NCBI GenBank assembly: GCA_963618065.1
Contig: CAVERH010000083.1
Coordinates: 1 to 10,247, forward strand
Direction: 5' to 3'
Length of the DNA stretch: 10,247 nt
Source: Suilimivivens sp963618065
GTDB taxonomy: Bacteria; Bacillota; Clostridia; Lachnospirales; Lachnospiraceae
Part shown: positions 1 through 8,200 of the stretch, one piece after another
Layout: every line of letters begins with the position of its first letter
Numbering within the stretch: position 1 is the stretch's first letter
Position numbers and translations under genes: made by a program
The notes under the pieces: generated by a model
What the model was told of the DNA's origin: nothing
Seen by the model: the letters and a program-made list of their open reading frames with translations, nothing else
The model's database searches: none

Positions 1-1170
1 GGCAGCAGCTATGGATATATGATGACTGGATGAAAGAGCTTGGCGCAGATTATCCAACTACTACAGAGGAATTTTATGAGTTAGCGAAATTAGTTTCTGA
101 AACAGATTTAAATGGCAATGGTAAAGCTGATGAATACATATTAAGCGGATCAGGATTGGGAAATTATCGAGACGGATGGTTTGATTTTTTAATGTCCCCT
201 TTTGTATATGCAGGAGATGAAAGATATCTTGTTTCAAAAGATGGAGAACTCAGTTTTGCTTATATGTCTGATGAATGGAAGGAAGGACTTAAATATATAA
301 AACGTTTCTTTGATGAGGGTCTTATTCCACAGGAAACTTTGACGCAGAGTGAAGATCAATGGACAACCATACGAGTAAATACAGAAGAAACAACAGTGCT
401 TTCTATCGTAGATTGGTTTATGAACAGTTCGTCAACGGAATACAATTTAAAGTGGAATAATGTTCCTGCACTTAAAGGACCAGAAGGTCTATATCAGTGT
501 TATTATCTGCCATGTACACCATATTCAGACGGTGCTGTTATTACTACAGATTGTGAAAATCAATTAGCTGCATTTTTAGTATTAGACTATATGTGCAATG
601 ATGAGTTATCTACTACAAGCCGTTTTGGAAAGAGAGGTGTTAATTGGGATTATTTTGCAGATTTAGATTTAGATAAGTCCCAGTACACATCTTCATATGA
701 TTTTATGGGTGATGATGGNNNNNNNNNNCATGTATATTATTAAGTATGACGATACTGGTTTTTGGAATAGCACGGAAGTACAAAATGTAAGTTATTTACA
801 AAATGGACCGTTTATTATTCCTGCGAGAACTATTTTTGGTACTGCTGTTGAAAAGAATCCAAAAGATGAAGAAACAAAGCAGATGATAGAACTTGATCAG
901 CATCAGAGAGGAGCAGTTATAGAAGCAGGTTCAGAAACAAGATGCAAAGAAGTTGTTACTTATTTACCTATGACAACAGATGAGCTGGAATCAATTGTTG
1001 ATTCAAAAACAGAAATTACAAAATATCTATATGAATCTATCGGAGCTTTTCTTACCGGAGCAAAAGATATTGATGCAGAATGGGATAATTATAAAACCCA
1101 GATGAAAAAGTTAGGTGTTGATGAACTTTTGCAAAAATATCAGACAGCATGGGATCGTGTTGAAGGATAA
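1..1170 (+). CDS. Family-1 extracellular solute-binding lipoprotein of an oligosaccharide ABC transporter (5' partial, with an N gap)
   Basis: This is the C-terminal roughly 390 residues of an LplA/YtcQ-like sugar-binding protein, which would capture an oligosaccharide outside the membrane and deliver it to the permeases encoded next. The frame is open from base 3 (QQLWIYDDWMKELGADYPTT), matching the family's 'LWIRKDWLDKLGL..PTT' region, so the ATG at 30 is internal. The N-terminus, with signal peptide and lipobox, lies outside the window; full-length relatives have about 500-550 residues. A DLNGNGKADE loop (105-134) resembles an EF-hand/dockerin-type calcium loop and is common in this family. 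Ten Ns at 719-728 interrupt the gene. The frame before the gap (base 3 register) differs from the frame after it (ending TAA at 1170), but both sides read as one protein; after the gap comes NGPFIIPAR, then a helical C-terminus. The family call is firm; the ligand is unknown. Confidence 0.9.
719..728. other. Assembly gap (10 Ns) inside the solute-binding protein gene
   Basis: Ten consecutive Ns follow GGTGATGATGG and precede CATGTATATT. Coding before the gap is in the register of base 3, and coding after it is one base out of step. If the gene is intact, the true missing length must be a multiple of three, so ten is probably a placeholder or an ambiguous stretch. Nothing is known of the residues here. 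Confidence 0.97.
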
Positions 1171-1204
1171 TTTGCTAAAAATGCAGTATAAAAATTAAAG
1201 TGCT

Positions 1205-1264
1205 GGAGTCATCATCTTATTTGAATTTAAGTAATTGGTTTGAATTGAATAGGATGATGACCCC
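1205..1264 (+). promoter_or_regulatory. Intercistronic hairpin between the binding-protein and permease genes; possible attenuator or mRNA-stability element
   Basis: Bases 1205-1224 can pair with 1245-1264 around a 20-base loop. The 20-position stem has one A-C mismatch and three G-U pairs, with a perfect core of GTCATCATC (1208-1216) against GATGATGAC (1253-1261). The 3' arm runs into CCCCTTTATTT, so it resembles a weak intrinsic terminator. Such hairpins between a binding-protein gene and its permease genes are known from other sugar transport operons, where they keep binding-protein message abundant and lower permease expression. The structure is seen; its role is inferred. Confidence 0.6.
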
Positions 1265-1271
1265 TTTATTT

Positions 1272-1279
1272 AGAAAGGA
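1272..1279 (+). promoter_or_regulatory. Ribosome binding site that sets the first permease start
   Basis: AGAAAGGA ends seven bases before the ATG at 1287. No comparable site precedes the upstream in-frame ATG at 1200, and the 1205-1264 hairpin would lie inside that longer reading. The ATG at 1287 is therefore preferred. Confidence 0.8.
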
Positions 1280-1286
1280 CTGTCAT

Positions 1287-2237
1287 ATGAAAAATAAACA
1301 ATATAATTCGAAAAAAGGTAAAACTGATAAATTCATAAAGGATATTCTCAGAGATAAGCAGCTCTATCTCTTTTTAGTTTTACCTGTCGTTTATATTATT
1401 ATTTTTGCTTATCTGCCAATGGGAGGACTTATTATTGCATTTAAGGATTACAGTATGCGAAAGGGTATTTGGGGCAGCGAATGGGTGGGACTAAAACATT
1501 TTATTCGTTTTTTTGATAGCTATTACTGTGTACGTATTATTCGCAATACGATTGTTCTTGCCGTTTATCAGCTTATTGCTGGTTTTCCTATTCCTATTTG
1601 CTTTGCACTGCTGGTGAATAGTCTTAATCACGGAAAATTTCAAAAGGTTGCACAATCTATAGTTAATCTTCCATATTTTATATCTGTTACGGTTATGGTT
1701 GGTATTTTATTTCAAATAATGGATTCACGTTACGGATTATATGGCAATATAGTACAAAGGTTGACAGGTTCCTATCCGATGGATCTTTTTGGAAGTGCAA
1801 AATCTTTTCGTCATCTTTATGTATGGTCCGGTGTTTGGCAAACCTTTGGTTGGAACAGTATTATTTATACAGCAGCTTTATCTTCTGTAGATCCGTCCTA
1901 TCATGAGGCAGCACAAATAGATGGAGCCAGTCGTTTTCAGAGAATATTACATATTGATTTACCAAGTATACGACCAACTATTGTTATTACATTGATACTT
2001 CGATTAGGCTCTGTACTTAACCTTGGATTTGAAAAAGCTTATTTGATGCAAAATTCTTTAAATCTGGAAACCAGTGATATTATTTCTACTTATGTATATG
2101 AAGTTGGAATTGCAAGCAGTGGTGGAAATTTTTCATATGCAACTGCAATCGGATTATTCAATTCAGTGATAAGTTTTATCCTGGTTGTTATGGCAAATAA
2201 AATATCTGGCAAAATCAGTGATGAAAGCTTGTGGTAG
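1287..2237 (+). CDS. ABC sugar transporter permease, LplB-type
   Basis: This 316-residue inner-membrane protein would form half of the translocation channel. After a basic N-terminus (MKNKQYNSKKGK) comes a first membrane segment (LYLFLVLPVVYIIIFAYL), then further hydrophobic stretches consistent with about six in all. The motif that docks the ATPase, the EAA loop, is clear at residues 207-226 (EAAQIDGASRFQRI...DLP). The phrase 'YLPMGGLIIAFKDY' near residues 45-60 is typical of LplB (COG4209). The gene could be read from an ATG at 1200, but the ribosome binding site favours 1287. Its TAG stop at 2235-2237 lies inside the next gene's ribosome binding site, so the two permeases are probably translationally coupled. 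The substrate cannot be told from the permease; context suggests a glycan fragment. Confidence 0.93.
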   Translation: MKNKQYNSKKGKTDKFIKDILRDKQLYLFLVLPVVYIIIFAYLPMGGLIIAFKDYSMRKGIWGSEWVGLKHFIRFFDSYYCVRIIRNTIVLAVYQLIAGFPIPICFALLVNSLNHGKFQKVAQSIVNLPYFISVTVMVGILFQIMDSRYGLYGNIVQRLTGSYPMDLFGSAKSFRHLYVWSGVWQTFGWNSIIYTAALSSVDPSYHEAAQIDGASRFQRILHIDLPSIRPTIVITLILRLGSVLNLGFEKAYLMQNSLNLETSDIISTYVYEVGIASSGGNFSYATAIGLFNSVISFILVVMANKISGKISDESLW

Positions 2238-2243
2238 AGGAGG
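2236..2243 (+). promoter_or_regulatory. Strong ribosome binding site overlapping the upstream stop codon
   Basis: AGAGGAGG lies eight bases before the ATG at 2252 and overlaps the TAG of the first permease. The in-frame GTG at 2231 lies upstream of this site and would translate through it, so ATG 2252 is the better start. Confidence 0.85.
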
Positions 2244-2251
2244 TTTCAGAA

Positions 2252-3151
2252 ATGGAAAGACGACTTGCAGCAAAAAAAGCAGGCAACGGGGATAGATTGT
2301 TTTATGTTATCAGTTATTCAATCGTTTCCATATTAGTGATTGCGGTATTATATCCTATCATATATGTTATTTCAGCATCTTTCAGCTCTGGAAATGCTAT
2401 TGCAACAGGAAAAGTATGGCTATGGCCTGTGGAATTCACACTGGATGGTTATGCCGCAGTTCTAAAGTATAAAGATATTTGGATTGGTTATCGTAACTCG
2501 ATTCTATATACTGTAGCAGGAACTTTTATCAATGTTTGTATGACGATGATCTGTGCATATCCATTATCCCGTAAAAATTTGAGGGGACGAAATAAAATTA
2601 TGTTCCTTTTTACATTTACAATGCTCTTTAATGGAGGAATGCTTCCAAATTATATATTGATCAGCAAATTAAAAATGATCAATACAGCCTGGTCACTGTT
2701 GCTTCCGGGAGCTATAAGTGTTTATAACATGATTGTTGCAAGAACATTTATTCAAAGTAATATTCCGGATGAGTTACTGGAATCATCCAAAATTGATGGT
2801 TGTGATGACATACGTTTTTTCTTTAAAATGGTTCTTCCTTTATCAAAAGCAATTTTGGCAGTATTGGTTATCTGGTATGCAGTAGGACATTGGAATTCTT
2901 ATTTTAATGCATTTTTATATTTGAATGATAAAAGCAAGTATCCATTACAAATTTATTTAAGAGAAATTCTGGTATTAGGAGAAGTTCAATCAGATATGAT
3001 TGATGGAGAAACTGAAAGTGCAATAAGAAATCTGAAATATTTATTAAAATATGCGACTATTGTAGTTTCAACTGTACCATTGTACGCTATTTATCCTTTT
3101 ATACAAAAATATTTTGTGAAAGGCGTGATGATTGGTTCAGTCAAAGGTTAA
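2252..3151 (+). CDS. ABC sugar transporter permease, YtcP/LplC-type (carbohydrate permease family)
   Basis: This 299-residue membrane protein is the partner of the preceding permease. It starts MERRLAAKKAGNGDRLFYVI and has a long first membrane helix (YSIVSILVIAVLYPIIYVIS), followed by 'SASFSSGNAIATGKVWLWP', typical of the YtcP/LplC group (COG0395). The ATPase-contacting EAA-type loop spans residues 177-196 (ESSKIDGCDDIRFFFKMVLP), the variant usual in this subfamily. The C-terminus (YPFIQKYFVKGVMIGSVKG) is also the family's standard ending, so the protein is complete. The next gene begins 26 bases after its stop. No ATPase gene is in the window; related LplABC-type systems in Firmicutes share a multipurpose MsmX-like ATPase encoded elsewhere, and I infer the same here. 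Confidence 0.93.
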   Translation: MERRLAAKKAGNGDRLFYVISYSIVSILVIAVLYPIIYVISASFSSGNAIATGKVWLWPVEFTLDGYAAVLKYKDIWIGYRNSILYTVAGTFINVCMTMICAYPLSRKNLRGRNKIMFLFTFTMLFNGGMLPNYILISKLKMINTAWSLLLPGAISVYNMIVARTFIQSNIPDELLESSKIDGCDDIRFFFKMVLPLSKAILAVLVIWYAVGHWNSYFNAFLYLNDKSKYPLQIYLREILVLGEVQSDMIDGETESAIRNLKYLLKYATIVVSTVPLYAIYPFIQKYFVKGVMIGSVKG

Positions 3152-3164
3152 ATGAAAAATAATA

Positions 3165-3172
3165 GAGGGTGG
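3165..3172 (+). promoter_or_regulatory. Ribosome binding site that decides the glycoside hydrolase start
   Basis: GAGGGTGG contains the core GAGG at 3165-3168, nine bases before the ATG at 3178. An in-frame GTG at 3169 directly abuts this core and leaves no spacing, so ATG 3178 is the likelier start. Confidence 0.7.
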
Positions 3173-3177
3173 CAGGT

Positions 3178-5199
3178 ATGGAATATATCATATTTGATGG
3201 AATATATAATATGGTTCCGGATGATACAACATCAAAATGTAAAGATGAGCCATTGAAAATTATGTTTGATCGTCCGCAGACGGTTCTTTGGAAAAACGAA
3301 AATTGGTTTTGCGCAGATATATGTGTGGATCAATATTCTGATGTTCGTATACAGATAGCATTTCAGGATACTTCACATAAAAAATTAATTATCGAATATG
3401 AACTTTTACCAAATGTAAAGGTTAGTTTTCGCGTAAAGTTAGATGAATTATGGAGTAAACGTTTTTTTCTGGAAGTATTTCCGGGCTCTTATAAGGGAAC
3501 AGTACATGGCTTACCAATGGATCCGCAGAATGTGGAAAAAATCGAAATTTCTGTAACACCTGGCAAGGATTTTAAAAGTGCCGTGCTTAGCAAAGTTTGG
3601 ATTAGCGAAAAACATCCGGATGGGATTAATCCTGATGAACCAATCATTGATGAGATGGGACAATTAATAGGATATGAGTGGACAACAAAGACACATTCTT
3701 TTAAAGAAATGAAGAATCGGCTTTGTACAGAATACGAAGAGGCAAAAAGTAATGATTATTTGTTTCCAAATCGCAGCCGCTGGGGTGGATTTTTGGAGAA
3801 ACAGTTCAGATCCACTGGTTGGTTCCGAGTACAACATGATGGAAACAGGTGGTGGATGGTGGATCCGGATGGGTATGCCTTTTTTTCACATGGCTTATGT
3901 TATGGTACCAGAATGGGAGAGTTTGGCTGGTATACAGGTATGGAGAAATTTTATGAGAACGCACCATCACCAGAAGATCCCAGATATGAGGAAGCCTTTA
4001 CTCATCCGGGAATGATAGACGAATATGTGAAACGGTATGGAGTAACAGAACGTTCGAATGAATGGATGTATAATCCTGCACGTGGTAATATGATTCGTAT
4101 TTTTGGAAAAGAATGGTGGAATGCATGGCGATTGATTGCAACCAGACGTTTTCATGAGTGGGGAATAAATACTACAGGTGTAGGAATTGTTAATTTTACA
4201 GATGAGCATTGTGATGATTTTTTACGTATGTCGAATCTCCCATATGTTGTAACTTTAAAAAGATTTCCTACTACAAAGAATTTTATTTTTCGTGATTTTC
4301 CGGATGTTTTTTCAAATGAATATATAGAAAATTCTAAAATATTTGCAGAAAATGAACTGGGTCCGCATGTAAATAATCATAATCTGATTGGTTATTTTTT
4401 GCATAATGAACCTGAATGGATGTTTGAATCTGATTGTAATATTGCATGGGAACTTTTGGTGGAAAATAAGCCACTTAAAAGTCGTGAAAATATGATGACC
4501 TGGTTAAAAGAACGTTATGAAAATATTGAAGCATTAAATGCTTCATGGGGACTTGATCTGAATTCTTTTGAAAGATTACTTAAACCACTTAGACGGAATA
4601 TAATTTTGTCCGACAGAGGTTGGAAGGATCTTAAAGAATATGAGCAGATTCTTATTGACAGATTTGGAAGAATCCCGATGTCTGCCTGTAAAGAAATTTC
4701 GCCGAATCATTTGTGTCTGGGTATGCGTTATGCACAAATGAATCAAAAAGTGCTTATGAGTTGTAAGGTGTTTGATGTTGTTTCTTTTAACTGTTACAGT
4801 AAAACACCGGAGAAGTACTTTGATCTGGCACGGATTACAGAAAAACCCATGATAATAGGTGAATGGCATTTTGGTGGTCCAGATAGTGGGCTTTTACGCA
4901 CAGGTATTCTAGGTGCAGTTAGTCAGGAAGATCGTGCAAAAGCGTATCGTCGTTATTGTGAGATAAGTGCTGCTGACCCGAATTGTGTTGGCATACATTA
5001 TTTTGAATATAATAACCAGACGTTGATGGGTCGTTTTGATGGTGAACATGCTGCTCATGGTATTATTGATTGTTGTAATTTACCATATCCGCTTATGGTA
5101 GAAGCTATGAAAACCAGTTCTTCCAATTTATATAGTGTTATGACAGGACAAAAAGCACCTTATGATGAACCTGTCAGATATTTGGAAAAAGCATGGTGA
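3178..5199 (+). CDS. Clan GH-A glycoside hydrolase, GH42/GH50-like, probably cytoplasmic
   Basis: This 673-residue protein is a probable retaining glycosidase (beta-galactosidase/agarase-like in general annotation) acting on the sugar imported by the upstream transporter. Residues 1 to about 165 look like a beta-rich accessory domain. The catalytic part begins near residue 190 with GWFRVQHDGNRWWMVDPDGYAFFSHG (W225-W226 and D229-P-D-G), a signature of agarase/galactosidase-type TIM barrels. The clan GH-A acid/base pair is seen as HNEPEW with E411, and the nucleophile candidate is E562 in MIIGEWHFGG, 151 residues later. There is no signal peptide, which fits action inside the cell after import. 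It follows the permease gene by 26 bases. Clan membership is well supported by these motifs; the exact family and substrate are not, since GH42, GH50 and unclassified relatives share this arrangement. Confidence 0.8.
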   Translation: MEYIIFDGIYNMVPDDTTSKCKDEPLKIMFDRPQTVLWKNENWFCADICVDQYSDVRIQIAFQDTSHKKLIIEYELLPNVKVSFRVKLDELWSKRFFLEVFPGSYKGTVHGLPMDPQNVEKIEISVTPGKDFKSAVLSKVWISEKHPDGINPDEPIIDEMGQLIGYEWTTKTHSFKEMKNRLCTEYEEAKSNDYLFPNRSRWGGFLEKQFRSTGWFRVQHDGNRWWMVDPDGYAFFSHGLCYGTRMGEFGWYTGMEKFYENAPSPEDPRYEEAFTHPGMIDEYVKRYGVTERSNEWMYNPARGNMIRIFGKEWWNAWRLIATRRFHEWGINTTGVGIVNFTDEHCDDFLRMSNLPYVVTLKRFPTTKNFIFRDFPDVFSNEYIENSKIFAENELGPHVNNHNLIGYFLHNEPEWMFESDCNIAWELLVENKPLKSRENMMTWLKERYENIEALNASWGLDLNSFERLLKPLRRNIILSDRGWKDLKEYEQILIDRFGRIPMSACKEISPNHLCLGMRYAQMNQKVLMSCKVFDVVSFNCYSKTPEKYFDLARITEKPMIIGEWHFGGPDSGLLRTGILGAVSQEDRAKAYRRYCEISAADPNCVGIHYFEYNNQTLMGRFDGEHAAHGIIDCCNLPYPLMVEAMKTSSSNLYSVMTGQKAPYDEPVRYLEKAW

Positions 5200-5201
5200 T
5201 T

Positions 5202-5244
5202 TATAATCCAGTTATTATCAGTTACAACAGTTACAATAAGTAAC
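5202..5244 (+). promoter_or_regulatory. Possible internal promoter and operator-like repeats before the DUF5107 gene
   Basis: TATAAT at 5202-5207 matches the -10 consensus, but no good -35 box lies at 16-18 bases upstream. Directly after it come three CAGTTA words, at 5209, 5219 and 5228, about one helical turn apart. The last is part of an inverted repeat, GTTAC (5230-5234), AATAA, GTAAC (5240-5244). A regulator could bind here around the predicted start of transcription. The repeats are seen; promoter activity and binding are inferred. Confidence 0.35.
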
Positions 5245-5277
5245 AAAAACCCAGTTTAATATTTGTGAGGTAAAAAA

Positions 5278-8200
5278 ATGTCAGTAAAATTATTGAAAAA
5301 TAGTAGAAAGATTCCAACTTATATACCAAAAAAAGCAATGGATTTACCAATGTTTTTTGAAAGAAAGCCATATCAGGGTGCCAGTGGAAGACTCTATCCG
5401 CTCCCATATACTGATGGAATCAGTGATGAAAAAAATGATGTAACATATGAAGTATATACACTGGAAAATGAATATATTAAAACAGATCTATTACCTGCTT
5501 TGGGCGGAAAGATTTTAAGAGCTTATGATAAGTATGGGAATTATGATTTTATTTATTATAATGAAGTAGTAAAACCAGCTTTAGTTGGTCTTGCAGGACC
5601 ATGGATTTCCGGAGGTATTGAATTTAATTTTCCACAGCATCACAGACCAACTACTTATCTTCCGGCAGAAGTAGTTACAGAAGAACGTCCGAATGGAGAA
5701 AAAATTGTATGGATGGGGGAAGTGGAACCATTTAACAGAATGAAAGGAATGTTGGGTGTTTCAGTAGAACCTGGCCGTTCTTATATAAAAGCAAAAATTA
5801 AAGTGTATAATCGAACCAATCAACCACAGATATTTATGTGGTGGGCAAATTTGGCGGTACCAGTAAATAAAACCTATAAAACTATTTTTCCTCCGGATGT
5901 GGAATGGGTCAATGATCATGATCGAAGATGTATTATGAGCTGGCCTATTGCTAAGGGTGTATATCATACGGCTAGACCGTTTAATTATGGTGAAGGAACA
6001 GATATTTCAATGTATGATACTGTAAAGGTTCCGTCCTCTTTTCTTGTTTCTCAGGGACAGTCGGATATGAACTTTGTCGCCGGATATGATGGCGGAAAAC
6101 AACTTGGCATTGTAACGGTAGCAAATCATCACATTTGTCCCGGAAAAAAAATGTGGACATGGGGAAAAGGTGATTTTGGTGAAATGTGGTGCAATAATCT
6201 GACAGATCAAAATGGACCATATATTGAGCTGATGACCGGTGTTTATACAGATAATCAACCGGATTTTACATGGCTTAATCCATATGAGGTGAGAGAATTT
6301 GAGCAGTATTGGTATCCCATCAGAGAAATTGGAGATGTAAAAAACGCGAGTATTGATGCTGCAATAAATGTAGAGCAACGTGGTCAAAAGTTGTTTATGG
6401 GCTTTAACGTTACCGGCTGTTTTGAAAATACAAAAATAAAAGTCCAGTATAAAAATGATGTTGTTTTCGAAGAGTGTGTGGATATGACTCCGGATAAGGC
6501 TTATTTAAAAGAAATTCCAATGAATGGAATGAAACTGGAGGATATTGCGGTGTCCTTGTTGGACAAAGCGGGAAAAGAGCTGATACAATATAAAACTTAT
6601 GTCAGGGGACAAAAGGAACCAATTAATCCAAGAAAACCGGTAGCTCGTCCAAGAGAAATTGATTCTATTGATGAATTATATATTAATGGACTTCATTTAG
6701 AACAATACAAGCAGCATAATTATGATGCACAGGATTATTATTTGGAAGGAATTCGCAGAGATCCTTTGGATGCACGATGTAATACAGGTATGGCCAGAAT
6801 TTCTTTAAAAAATGGTCAGTTTGATGATTGTATCATGTATGCAGATGCTGCAATTACCAGATTGACATCGAGAAATATGCATCCGAAAGATACGGAAAGT
6901 TTCTATTTAAAAGGAATTGCGTTAAAAGCAAAGCGGGAATATCAGAAGGCATATGATACTTTATATATGGCGGCATGGGATCATTCCTATCGAAGTGCAG
7001 CGTATTATGAACTAGCTTTAATTGATTGTATAAATGGAGAATATGAAGAGGCACTATGTCATCTGGAGGAATCACTGAAGCAGAATTCCAATCATTTAAA
7101 AGCATTAAATATGAAAGCTGTAATTTTAAGACATCTTGGAAAAAATGTAGATGCAGAAAATATTTTGCGCAATGTTTATGCGTATGATATTTTGGATATG
7201 TTTACACATACTGAACTTTTGAATTATGGAGGTGATGTGGAAGAATTTATACATACATTTGGGGATAAAGCAGAAAATTATTTAGATGTTGCCTATGATT
7301 ACTTAGATGCCGGATTTTATAATGAGGCGTTTCATGTATTAGAGTTGGCTAGAATAGAATATCCAATGATTTCATATGTAAAAGGATACTGTGTCCATAT
7401 GCTGGGAGATGAAGAAGAAGCAAATAAATATATAATGGAAGCAGAAAAAATGGATACAGGATATTGTTTTCCATCCAGAATTCAAGATATTGCAGTATTA
7501 AATTATGCAATATTAGTGAATCCAAAAGGTGACAACGCACCATATTATCTTGGATGCCTGTATTATGATAAATTTGCATATGAACAGGCTATTCAACTGT
7601 GGGAGAGTACGATAACTATAAATCCAAAGCATGAAAAAGCCTATAGAAATCTTGCTCTTGCATATGCTGATAAAAGAGAAGACTTCCTTTCGGCAAAGAT
7701 TTGTATGGAGAAAGCACTTAAAAATAAACCGAATGATTCCCGGCTGCTCATGGAATATGAGCAATTGCTAAAAAAGATGAACTATACACCCGAACATCGA
7801 ATTGATTGTTATCAGAAATATCATGATTTAATGATGCAGAGAGATGACTGTTATTTAGATATGATTACGCTTTATTGTATGGTTGGCGAATACAAAAAGG
7901 CAATTGAAATGGCAAAGGATAGGCACTTTCATATTTATGAGGGAGGAGAAGGAAAGCTTACTAAACTTCATGCATGGATGCATGTACTATATGCGATTCA
8001 AATGGCCAAAGAAGGAAAAATGGAAGAAGCAATAAAACTCTGTGAAGATGGAATTAATATGCCTAAATCATATGGAGAAGCAAAAACATTTTTTAATCAG
8101 GAATCTCATATTTACTATTATCTTGGTGAATTTACAGGTAAGAAGGAATACTATGAGGAGGCTTCTGTTTATAAGGCTGCTGTCTCTGAAATTTCTTTAT

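Noticed and set aside
697..1170. Separate gene starting at ATG 697 after the first open frame
   Set aside because: It reads into the N gap in a different register and its post-gap part is the C-terminus of the same solute-binding protein. It is not an independent gene.
1200..1286. Longer first permease starting at ATG 1200
   Set aside because: No ribosome binding site precedes it, the extra 29 residues lack family similarity, and the intercistronic hairpin would fall inside the coding region.
2231..2251. GTG start for the second permease
   Set aside because: The strong AGAGGAGG site lies downstream of this GTG and at good spacing from ATG 2252.
3967..4869. Open frames on the - strand within the glycoside hydrolase gene
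   Set aside because: They lack ribosome binding sites and recognisable motifs and lie wholly inside a gene with clear catalytic signatures.
5231..5260. Promoter TTACAA with TTTAAT at 5255-5260
   Set aside because: Transcription would start at about the ribosome binding site at 5265-5270, leaving no leader.
5761..7764. Several - strand open frames inside the DUF5107-TPR gene
   Set aside because: They are shadows of a long gene with AT-rich codon use. Their translations are rich in Ile, Leu and His without domain structure.
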